A DNA stretch of 36,497 nt from CAZGOM01 sp964542875 (GTDB taxonomy: Bacteria > Planctomycetota > Phycisphaerae > Phycisphaerales > Phycisphaeraceae), in the NCBI GenBank assembly GCA_964542875.1, contig CAZIWA010000053.1, positions 1 to 36,497 of the forward strand, given 5' to 3'. The translations under genes were made by a program, and so were the position numbers. Position 1 is the first letter of the stretch, and each line of letters opens with the position of its first letter. This document shows positions 16,690 to 23,506 of the stretch, one piece after another. The notes under the pieces were generated by a model. It worked only from the letters and a program-made list of their open reading frames with translations. It was not told where the DNA came from and did no database searches.

Positions 16690-17484
16690 TCAGGCGTGCT
16701 GGAGGATGAACTGGGTGATGGCATGCATGCCGAGGTCGTCGGGGTTGTGCATTTCGCCGAGGATGGAGCCGTGATCGCGGTTGGGGACTTTGAGGAGTTG
16801 GGTGACTTTGTTTCCGACGACGCGGAGCATGGTGGTGAAGTAGAGAGTTTCTTCGTAGCGGCCTTGCCAGTCATTATCGCCGATGACATAGAGCATGGGC
16901 GGGGTGTTGGCGCGGATGTGGTAGGCGGGTGCGTCGGTGTCGATGACGGGAGTGGTCATGGGGTAGGGGACGCCGCGTTCGGCGCGGATGGTGATGTGAG
17001 TGATGACCTGGCCGGAGATGGGGCAGGCGCCCTTGATGTGATTTGGGGTGAGGCCGACATGGGCAAGGGTGGCGGGGGCCATGACGAGCATGGCGGCCAG
17101 GTAAGCGCCCGCGGAGTGGCCGCCTACGAATAGCTTTTCGGGGCTGCCGTGGTGTTGGGCGATGTTATTGCGGAGCCAGGCGAAGGCGTGGGCGGCGTCA
17201 TTGAGGTAGGCGGGGTACTTGGCCTGGGGGTTGAGCCGGTAGTTTGCACTGGCGCTGGCGATGCCGTGTTTGGCGAGGTTATCAAAGAAGGGGGTGTGGG
17301 CGGGGTCGACTTTGTCGCCTCCGGTGAGGCCGCCGCCGTGAAGGAAGAGGAGGGTGGGGAAGCCGGCTTCCGGGGCGGGGGTGAGAGGGAGGTAGAGGTC
17401 GAGCTTGCAGCGTTCCTGCTCATAGGCGGTGAGGTTTGAGCCGGATTTATAGGGGATGTTGGAGATGAGGGTGTGGCTGGTCAT
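16690..17484 (-). CDS. Alpha/beta hydrolase (BD-FAE / HSL-like esterase)
   Basis: 264 aa, without a signal peptide. HGGG oxyanion motif (49-52), nucleophile Ser124 in GHSAG, acid residue in IGDND (Asp203 or Asp205), and His238 in NRDHGS. The pattern, including YRLNPQAKYPAYLND before the nucleophile, fits the BD-FAE/hormone-sensitive-lipase group that cleaves small acyl or feruloyl esters. It is the first gene of a two-gene minus-strand operon with the CE7-like esterase, 23 bp apart, which suggests joint removal of side groups from hemicellulose fragments. A kynurenine formamidase-like role cannot be excluded because that family shares these motifs. Confidence 0.87.
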   Translation of the reverse strand: MTSHTLISNIPYKSGSNLTAYEQERCKLDLYLPLTPAPEAGFPTLLFLHGGGLTGGDKVDPAHTPFFDNLAKHGIASASANYRLNPQAKYPAYLNDAAHAFAWLRNNIAQHHGSPEKLFVGGHSAGAYLAAMLVMAPATLAHVGLTPNHIKGACPISGQVITHITIRAERGVPYPMTTPVIDTDAPAYHIRANTPPMLYVIGDNDWQGRYEETLYFTTMLRVVGNKVTQLLKVPNRDHGSILGEMHNPDDLGMHAITQFILQHA

Positions 17485-17510
17485 GACAAAAAGGGTACTG
17501 AGGAGGGGAG

Positions 17511-17643
17511 GAAAGGTAAAAGGGACAAGGTAAAAGGTAAAAGTGAAGAATGGCTGAAACAGGGCCGAATGGTCTTGCCCACGAATTGGTTACCTGGCAC
17601 GTGCGTGGGCGCGTGCAAGAGCTTTCTTTTACGCTTTTACCTG
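17511..17643. repeat. Intergenic inverted repeat with AGGTAAAAGG core
   Basis: AGGTAAAAGGTAAAAG (17528-17543) is nearly the reverse complement of CTTTTACGCTTTTACCT (17626-17642), with a loop of about 80 bp. The left flank repeats the GAAAGGTAAAAGG unit. A related structure is at 34306-34412. No coding potential seen. Confidence 0.6.
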
Positions 17644-17741
17644 AGGCTCTGCGCTCAGAAGCGTGGCACCACAGGCTGTGATAGCGTCGGGCCGTTGGCC
17701 CTTAAGAGAAGAGGGTACGAAGCTTAAGTCAACTGTATTGG

Positions 17742-17782
17742 CCCTCACCTCAACCCTCTCCCTCATGGAGAAGGAACCGGAA
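17742..17782. repeat. REP-like element
   Basis: CCCTCACCTCAACCCTCTCC, followed by CTCAT and GGAGAAGG, resembles the CCCTCACCC(N)ACCCTCTCCC type of extragenic palindromic repeat seen across many bacterial genomes, in a degraded form with a weak stem (TCTCC/GGAGA). It lies between the hydrolase gene and ispG. Confidence 0.45.
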
Positions 17783-17840
17783 AGCGGCAGACTCCGCAGA
17801 ATTCGGGGCGCACCCTCATTGTCATTGCTTAAGGTGGGGT

Positions 17841-17872
17841 TTGATGGGAGATGAGGAAGAGTTGGGTATAAT
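17841..17872 (+). promoter_or_regulatory. Probable ispG promoter
   Basis: A perfect TATAAT at 17867-17872 lies about 55 bp before the ispG ATG. The best -35 match is TTGATG (17841-17846), 20 bp away, which is longer than optimal. The rest of the 17485-17927 gap holds only the repeats listed. Confidence 0.45.
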
Positions 17873-17927
17873 GTAAACCTGAGTATTTTAAGGCCCCTCG
17901 GCGGGTCGGGATAAAGGAAGCGATTCA

Positions 17928-19187
17928 ATGATCGAACGTCGTAAGACCCGTCAGATTGTGCTGGGCGACAAGCAGCATGGATTTGTAAAAATCGGTGGCG
18001 ATGCACCCGTCGCGGTGCAGTCGATGACTTCGGGGTACACCTACGAGATCGATAAGTGCGTGGCAGAGATCCACAAGCTGGCCGCGGCCGGCGCTGACGT
18101 GGTGCGCGTAGCCGTGCCGGAACGCAAGGACACGGCAGCACTTAAGGAAGTGCTCAACCAGGTGCGCGTGCCGATCGTGGCGGACGTGCACTTTCACTTT
18201 CAGCGCGCGCTGGAAGCCATCGAAGCAGGCGTGCACAAGATTCGCCTCAACCCCGGCAACATCAATGACAAGGAGCAGGTGCTCAAGGTCATCGATGCGT
18301 GCAAGGAACGCAAGATCCCGATCCGGATCGGCGTAAACGAAGGCTCCATCGTCGAGCGCAAAGACAAGCAAAAGCGCATGAAAGAGCTCGGCGGCGTGTT
18401 CTCCAACAACAAGCACGGGCACATGCTGGCGATCATGATCACCAAGCTGGAAGAGTACCTGGAAATCTTCCATGAGCGTGATTTCCATGACATCACGATC
18501 AGCGCGAAATCGATTGATCCGCAGATCGTGATCGCGGCTTACACCGAAATTTCCAAGGCGTTTGATTACCCGCTGCACCTGGGCGTGACGCATGCCGGGC
18601 CGAAGGAAACGGGCACGATCCGTTCCGTGGTGCCGCTTGGGCACCTGCTGGCTTCGGGCATCGGCGACACGATCCGGATCAGCTACGCCAACGACCCGGT
18701 GTACGAAGTGCAAGACGGTCTGGAACTCCTCTACATCCTGGGCCTGCGCACGCGCATCGGCGCGGAACTGATTGCCTGCCCGACGTGCGGGCGCATTCAG
18801 GTGGACCTGTTCACGCTGGTGCAGGACGTGCGCAAGATGCTGGCGGAGAAGATCAAGCTGCCGATCAAGGTGGCGGTGATGGGCTGCATCGTCAACGGGC
18901 CCGGCGAAGCCGAAGGCGCGGACGTGGCGATCTTCGCCGGCGACCGCAAGGGCATCATTTACGTGCAGGGCCAGAAGGTTCGCACGGTGCCTGAAGCGGA
19001 CATTCTGACGGCGCTGCTGGAAGAATGCACGCAGTTCCAGGCGAAGGTGCAGCGCGGCGAGGCGAAGCTGGGCGAGAAGGTGGTGGAAGTGATTCCGCCT
19101 GACCCGATCGGCGAGCTGGGCTCGGGCATGGATAAGATCGCAGCGGGGAAGGTCGATAAGATCACGCCGTTGACGATTTCGAAGTAA
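17928..19187 (+). CDS. ispG: 4-hydroxy-3-methylbut-2-enyl-diphosphate synthase (IspG/GcpE)
   Basis: 419 aa. It catalyses the penultimate step of the MEP isoprenoid pathway, reductive ring opening of MEcPP to HMBPP, using a [4Fe-4S] cluster. Cluster cysteines are visible: Cys284 and Cys287 in ACPTCGR and Cys320 in GCIVNGPGE, with the catalytic Glu326. The N-terminal TIM barrel starts with VAVQSMTSGYT, the family fingerprint, and KIRLNPGNI is present. The length fits the shorter bacterial form, not the plant/Chlamydia type with a large insert. It is transcribed alone with its own probable promoter and a terminator at 19217-19250. Base use is noticeably less G-skewed in third positions than in neighbouring genes. 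Confidence 0.97.
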   Translation: MIERRKTRQIVLGDKQHGFVKIGGDAPVAVQSMTSGYTYEIDKCVAEIHKLAAAGADVVRVAVPERKDTAALKEVLNQVRVPIVADVHFHFQRALEAIEAGVHKIRLNPGNINDKEQVLKVIDACKERKIPIRIGVNEGSIVERKDKQKRMKELGGVFSNNKHGHMLAIMITKLEEYLEIFHERDFHDITISAKSIDPQIVIAAYTEISKAFDYPLHLGVTHAGPKETGTIRSVVPLGHLLASGIGDTIRISYANDPVYEVQDGLELLYILGLRTRIGAELIACPTCGRIQVDLFTLVQDVRKMLAEKIKLPIKVAVMGCIVNGPGEAEGADVAIFAGDRKGIIYVQGQKVRTVPEADILTALLEECTQFQAKVQRGEAKLGEKVVEVIPPDPIGELGSGMDKIAAGKVDKITPLTISK

Positions 19188-19216
19188 ATCGAGAAAAATT
19201 CCCTTGAGGGATGTGG

Positions 19217-19250
19217 CCGCCCCTGGTTTTACCGCCGGGGGCGGTTTTTT
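19217..19250 (+). terminator. Intrinsic terminator of ispG
   Basis: CCGCCCC (19217-19223) pairs with GGGGCGG (19238-19244), followed by TTTTTT. It begins 30 bp after the stop. Confidence 0.88.
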
Positions 19251-19763
19251 GTTGGAGGGTGGGCAGGTGTTTGAGTAGAGCGGATGATTAGAGTGTGGTT
19301 GAAGCAGGGAATTCGGGATGTAGGAGTTGGTTGTCCGAGAGGGAGAGGTCCGCATGGCATTTAGCTAAGGATTTTTGACCCGGAATTGATGGTGTTTTTA
19401 AGGCGTTGAGGCGAAAGAAGATTCAGGGCCTCTGTAGGGCTAAGAGTAAAAAATGGGGTGATTAACCCAGGGTAAGCGCGAGTATGCACCAACCCTGGGC
19501 GATCTTGTGTAGCGCTTTCAGCGCATAGATGAAGTGGTCGGTGGCTTAATCGAATGGCATTTGGGGCAGGCTTCTAAAGAGAGGGGAACTGTCCTTGGGG
19601 AATGGATTGGCGTTGGTGTTTCGCAGCGGGCTGAAATTTTAAAAAGTGTCTTTAATTTGACGTCAAAACATCACCAAAGTAATGTGGTGATGTCGGGTGT
19701 TGAAGGTAGTGTATTCATAAGCAGTTTTTGGTTCCCGCTGCCCCATTTCTTGAAAGCATTCTC
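19251..19763. other. 513-bp intergenic region with several dyad symmetries, no gene
   Basis: No convincing ORF. It contains CCCAGGGT/ACCCTGGG (19466-19473 / 19492-19499), AGCGCTTTCAGCGC (19511-19524), the perfect palindrome TTTGACGTCAAA (19656-19667), and immediately after it ACATCACC/GGTGATGT (19668-19675 / 19686-19693). The last two lie about 100 bp upstream of the pseudopilin start and may be regulatory. Confidence 0.5.
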
Positions 19764-20486
19764 ATGCCGTATGGCCGCTCTTATCATTTTCGACCGACTT
19801 CTTTTGGGTTCACTTTGGTGGAACTGCTGGTGGTGATCGCCGTGGTGGCGGTGCTGGTGGCGACGCTGCTGCCGGCGCTGGAGGGTGCGCGGGTGCAATC
19901 TCGTATTGCGGTGTGCTCCGCGAACCTGCGGCAGCAGGGGGTGGCGCTGGTGAATTACTGCTCTAATGACCGGACGACTGCGTATCCATACACGACACGA
20001 TGGTCGGCCAACTGGATGGTGCTGCTGGCGCCTTACATGGGGTATTCGCTGGGCGGGTTGAGCGACACGCGCGGCCTGGCGACGTCCAGCGCGGCGGACC
20101 GGCGCGTGAAGGGCTTTCGGTGCCCGGAAAGCGCCAGGTACGACGCTGCGGGCTGGGATTCAGAGACGTATTACCATGGGCACTACGGGATCAACTTTTA
20201 CCTCACCAACAGCGCCAGCCAGCTTTCGCGGCGGACATACCAGTCGTTCCGGGCGGACATGAGCAAAATCTACCTTGTGAGCGATCACCGGAACTACACG
20301 ACGTATGAGCCGTGGTCGTTTGAGGGGAGCCTGGCGCTGACGAATGTTGCGCCGCGCGGGCACAAGCTGCGGGCGAATATTCTGTTCACCGATGGGCATG
20401 TGGAGACGCTGGCCAGGGGGCAGCGCAAGGATCTGCAATGGTTCGACCGGCGGGATGACGGGGTGGTGGATGCTGGGTGGTATTAA
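19764..20486 (+). CDS. Type II secretion-like pseudopilin with H-x9-DG C-terminus
   Basis: 240 aa from the ATG at 19764. A leader of about 15 residues precedes FGFTLVELLVVIAVVAVLVA, the class III prepilin cleavage and methylation motif (Glu at +5). CSANLRQQGVALVNYC is the conserved post-helix region of planctomycete pseudopilins. Near the end GHKLRANILFTDGHVETL contains the exact H-x9-DG motif. It is an orphan gene between ispG and an unknown secreted protein. The protein would sit in the inner membrane with a periplasmic domain; its client is unknown. Confidence 0.9.
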   Translation: MPYGRSYHFRPTSFGFTLVELLVVIAVVAVLVATLLPALEGARVQSRIAVCSANLRQQGVALVNYCSNDRTTAYPYTTRWSANWMVLLAPYMGYSLGGLSDTRGLATSSAADRRVKGFRCPESARYDAAGWDSETYYHGHYGINFYLTNSASQLSRRTYQSFRADMSKIYLVSDHRNYTTYEPWSFEGSLALTNVAPRGHKLRANILFTDGHVETLARGQRKDLQWFDRRDDGVVDAGWY

Positions 20487-20658
20487 GGGAGAAGTTTAAA
20501 TTTACGAGTTGTAATTTGTGATTTACAGATAGAAGAAAGTGTCTCCGTAGCTGGCAGACCGGAGGGGCGAAGGCGCTCTACGGCGGATGGGGGTGTTGGA
20601 TGGATTGTCGGTATTTGGGATGGATATGATGACGGCATTCCCTTGACAGGAGATTGCC

Positions 20659-21453
20659 ATGACGCAGCAGTGGAGCCGCAGGTTGTATTCGCAGGCCCGA
20701 GTGATCTGCGTGGGGGGTGTGTTGATTGGGATGCTGGGGTTTGGGGCGGGACAGGTCCGGTCAGATGATTGGCTGGGCGGCACGTCGGAGCCGGCGTCGG
20801 TGTCCCGGGCCAAGGCGGCGCATGATACAGCGGTGAAACGTGCGGAAGAAGTCTGGCTGAATGCGCAGAAGACCGCTAAGCAGAATTACCTTCGGGCGGT
20901 GGAAAGCAGTTATCAAAACGCTGTGAGTTTGAAGAAGAGCGATGAGATTGCGTCGTTGAAGAAGATCAAGGATCAGCTCACTCAGGAACTGGTGGAAATC
21001 GAGGTGAAGCTTAAGGGGCCGTCGGCGATCAAGACCGTGACGGTGGATGCGCTGATCGATGGGAACAGTGAATTGTGGGTGACGCCGACAGGGATGTATT
21101 GGAAGAGCCTGGGAGGCGCCGCGAAACCGGGGCTGCATGAGGGGGCAAACGCGCAGACTTACATCAACAGCGCGGCGTGGACGCCGGTGTGGAAGATTCC
21201 CGAGAACCAGAATGCGGCTGATGTTTCGGAGCCGTATGCGTTGGCGCTGGGCGCGCCGCTGAACTTTGCGGTTCAGATTGTGGCCATCGGCGGGAATCCG
21301 GGCGTGAAGGATTTTGCATCAGTGACAGGGGTTGAGCAGCGTGACCCGGTGACGATCCGGAGTGAGGGAATGAATCAGGTGGTGTCGATTCCCGATACTC
21401 AAAACGGGTCCAAATGGTATCGGCTGAAGCTGACGCGGGTGGAGCAGAAGTGA
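20659..21453 (+). CDS. Secreted protein of unknown function with coiled coil
   Basis: 264 aa; strong ribosome site AGGAG before the ATG. A long N-terminus with a hydrophobic core (residues about 16-31) reads as a signal peptide or anchor, followed by a Lys/Ala/Glu-rich helical segment (about 50-118) that is probably a coiled coil, and a C-terminal domain (about 125-264) rich in Trp, Pro and Val with ELWVTPTGMYWKSLGG and PYALALGAPLNFAVQIVAIGG. The C-terminal part looks like a beta-sandwich or carbohydrate-binding fold, but I do not recognise a family. Convergent with the desaturase; the shared AT-rich hairpin at 21461-21483 may end both transcripts. Confidence 0.72.
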   Translation: MTQQWSRRLYSQARVICVGGVLIGMLGFGAGQVRSDDWLGGTSEPASVSRAKAAHDTAVKRAEEVWLNAQKTAKQNYLRAVESSYQNAVSLKKSDEIASLKKIKDQLTQELVEIEVKLKGPSAIKTVTVDALIDGNSELWVTPTGMYWKSLGGAAKPGLHEGANAQTYINSAAWTPVWKIPENQNAADVSEPYALALGAPLNFAVQIVAIGGNPGVKDFASVTGVEQRDPVTIRSEGMNQVVSIPDTQNGSKWYRLKLTRVEQK

Positions 21454-21460
21454 AGATCGA

Positions 21461-21483
21461 GTTTTCATTTTAAAAGTGAAAAC
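21461..21483. terminator. Bidirectional AT-rich hairpin terminator
   Basis: GTTTTCA/TGAAAAC arms around TTTTAAAA, placed between the convergent stops at 21453 and 21496. The T-runs are in the stem, so efficiency is uncertain. Confidence 0.45.
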
Positions 21484-21495
21484 CGATGAGGCTTT

Positions 21496-22629
21496 TCAGG
21501 CCGGGGCGGCGGGGCGGCCCATGAGTTTAAGCCAGCGGAAGTGGGAATTGAGCCCGGATTTCAGGGACCGGTGCTCGGTGTATTTGACGTTGTATTCGAG
21601 GCAGGTGGCTTCGACGAGCTTGGACATGGCAGGGTAGTTGACGTGGCAGATGCGGGGGAAGAGATGGTGCTCGATCTGGAAGTTCAGACCCCCCAGGAAC
21701 CAGGTGACGACGTGGCTGCGGCGGGCGAAGTCCACGGTGGTTTGGACCTGGTGGATGGCCCAGCCGGTTTCCATTTTGCCGGTTTCAGCGGAGGGGATGG
21801 GAAACTCGGCCTCCTCCACGGCGTGGGCGAGCTGGAAGACGATGGCCAGAACCAATCCCAGGACGGCGGAGGCCGCGGCGTAGAACAGCAGCACGAGCCA
21901 GACGGGATGGATCATGAGCGGGATGGCGAAGGCGAAGGTGAAGAAGACGGCTTTGCCGGCGATGAGGAGGACCAGGTCCCAGCCTTTGGGCCGAGGGATG
22001 GGGTTTTGGCCGATGCGCTTGGTGACGAGGGCGTGAAAATCGCTGAACATGTGCCATTTCATGGCGAGAAAGCCGTAGAGCGGCCACATGTAGAGGTGCT
22101 GCCAGCGGTGGATGCCGTAGAGGGGCTGATGGGGGGTGAGGCGGGCGAAGGCGCCAAGATCAATGTCGGTGTCGTGGTCGGTGATGTTGACGTAGGTGTG
22201 ATGAATGACGCCGTGTTTCCAGTGCCAGATGTAGGAACTGCCGCCCATGAGATCAAGCGTCATGGACATGAGTTTGTTGATGTAAGGGCGGCTGGAGTAG
22301 GCCTGGTGGCCGGCGTCGTGCTGGATGTTAAAGCCGATGCCGGCGGTGGTGAGGCCCAGAACGATGGCCAGGCCCAGGGCCTGCCACCAGGTGGCGGCGA
22401 AGAAGACCAGAAGCGTGTAGGAAGAGGCAATGAGGGTGAGGAAGATGATGGTTTTGAGATACATCTGCCAACAGTCGCGCTTCTGACGGCCGGTGGCGAG
22501 GAAGAATTCATCAACGCGGCGCTTGAGCTCGGCCTGGAAGGCCTTGTCTTTGCCGAATTTGAGGTTCCTGTCTGCGGGATCCCGAGGGATAAGGGCTGAG
22601 ATTTCTGGAGTTTCTAAGGCCTGGGTCAT
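21496..22629 (-). CDS. Membrane fatty acid desaturase (front-end / linoleoyl-CoA desaturase-like)
   Basis: 377 aa from the ATG at 22629 (AAGGAAAC upstream); the frame remains open 117 bp further without a ribosome site. The three histidine boxes for the di-iron centre are present: HDAGH (104-108), HGVIHH (139-144) and QIEHH (318-322). A Gln at the start of the third box is typical of front-end (delta-5/delta-6) desaturases; there is no fused cytochrome b5. Four or more membrane segments flank the boxes. It would introduce a double bond in acyl chains of membrane lipids with an external electron donor. Upstream 22630-22870 shows no gene. Confidence 0.92.
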   Translation of the reverse strand: MTQALETPEISALIPRDPADRNLKFGKDKAFQAELKRRVDEFFLATGRQKRDCWQMYLKTIIFLTLIASSYTLLVFFAATWWQALGLAIVLGLTTAGIGFNIQHDAGHQAYSSRPYINKLMSMTLDLMGGSSYIWHWKHGVIHHTYVNITDHDTDIDLGAFARLTPHQPLYGIHRWQHLYMWPLYGFLAMKWHMFSDFHALVTKRIGQNPIPRPKGWDLVLLIAGKAVFFTFAFAIPLMIHPVWLVLLFYAAASAVLGLVLAIVFQLAHAVEEAEFPIPSAETGKMETGWAIHQVQTTVDFARRSHVVTWFLGGLNFQIEHHLFPRICHVNYPAMSKLVEATCLEYNVKYTEHRSLKSGLNSHFRWLKLMGRPAAPA

Positions 22630-22870
22630 TCCGTTTCCTTGGGGGTCGGCCAGGTATGAAAAAGGGCCTGGCGGGCCTGCGCGACTTTGACGTCCAACGT
22701 GGGGCGCCAAGTCACAACGACAGCAAAGTGCTCGTTTTACGAGCATTTTCCAGGGGTGCTAAGGAGTCGGTAACCGCTTTTCGCGCGTGCGAGGTGGTGG
22801 GCGAACCCGAAACAGACCGGGATTATCACCTATAGTCTAGCTGATCTGGCGCGACGGGAGGGATTTGTGG

Positions 22871-23014
22871 ATGATGAATTACGAATTATGGTTTGATGAG
22901 GGCGTTGAGGGGAGGATTTTATTGCCGGTGCGCGAGGACGAGATTCGTTTGAATACGTTTGTAGTCGGCAGGGGCAAAACGCTGGCTGCTTTGGACCGCG
23001 CCGTGGCATTTTGA
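22871..23014 (+). CDS. Possible small ORF (47 aa)
   Basis: ATGATG start with GGGAGGG eight bases upstream; the product begins MMNYELWFDEGVEGRILLP and contains FVVGRGKTLAAL. No family recognised. It fills an otherwise empty 400 bp between the desaturase start and the clpS stop and is tail-to-tail with clpS (16 bp). The ribosome site is the only positive evidence; it could be a random frame. Confidence 0.25.
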   Translation: MMNYELWFDEGVEGRILLPVREDEIRLNTFVVGRGKTLAALDRAVAF

Positions 23015-23029
23015 ATGGATTGGTTTTGT

Positions 23030-23425
23030 TTATTTGCCGTCGGGTTCGATGGTGACGGTGAGCTTGCGGGAGGTGAACTGCTCCTGGATGAGCTCGGCTT
23101 TCTCTTTGTGGGTGGTCATGAGAAGGGCGACGCCGGTGTCGTTGGCTTCCTTCATTTTTTCGACGGCGTCGTCGATGCCCAGGGGGGTGAGCATGACGAT
23201 GGATTCCACGACGTGGACCATTTCGCTGACGTCATCGTTATGAAGGAGGACTTTCCAGAGGGGCATCCGGTCGACCGGGGGCTTTTGCAAAGTGGGCTCG
23301 GGCTCCGGGCGTTCTTCGACGGCGACGACGGTGTCGAGGCCGGAATCTTCGCCTTGCTGCTGGCCTGCAGCGTCATCGGAAGCGTTACAGACGGGGACGA
23401 CGAAAGAAGCGTTGTAATTATTCAT
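23030..23425 (-). CDS. clpS: ATP-dependent Clp protease adaptor ClpS
   Basis: 131 aa. The C-terminal 80 residues are the ClpS fold: WKVLLHNDDVSEMVHVVES holds the N-degron-binding acidic pair (Asn-Asp-Asp) and following hydrophobic residues, and MTTHKEKAELIQEQF matches the second helix. ClpS delivers N-end-rule substrates to ClpA/ClpC for degradation by ClpP; none of those genes is in the window. The N-terminal 50 residues are a long, acidic, Gln/Pro-rich extension, longer than the 20-residue arm of E. coli ClpS. Divergent from the large secreted gene at 23507, with an 81-bp shared upstream region. Confidence 0.92.
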   Translation of the reverse strand: MNNYNASFVVPVCNASDDAAGQQQGEDSGLDTVVAVEERPEPEPTLQKPPVDRMPLWKVLLHNDDVSEMVHVVESIVMLTPLGIDDAVEKMKEANDTGVALLMTTHKEKAELIQEQFTSRKLTVTIEPDGK

Positions 23426-23470
23426 AGTGGGTCAGACATTGATTGCGTGATTCCAGTATTCTACATCAAC

Positions 23471-23488
23471 CCTTGGGGTTCCCCAAGG
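23471..23488. promoter_or_regulatory. Perfect palindrome between clpS and the FGE-like gene
   Basis: CCTTGGGGTTCCCCAAGG: two perfect 8-bp arms with a 2-bp centre, in the divergent region and 18 bp upstream of the start of the large gene. It is a candidate operator; no known factor can be named. Confidence 0.5.
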
Positions 23489-23506
23489 CAGTCAGGAGTT
23501 AGAGGC

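Noticed and set aside
17925..19355. 476-aa minus-strand ORF opposite ispG
   Set aside because: ispG is unambiguous on the plus strand; the reverse frame is a shadow with His/Arg/Asp-rich composition.
19534..19836. 100-aa plus-strand ORF in the structured intergenic region
   Set aside because: It overlaps the start of the well-supported pseudopilin in another frame, crosses the palindromes, and has no recognisable domain.
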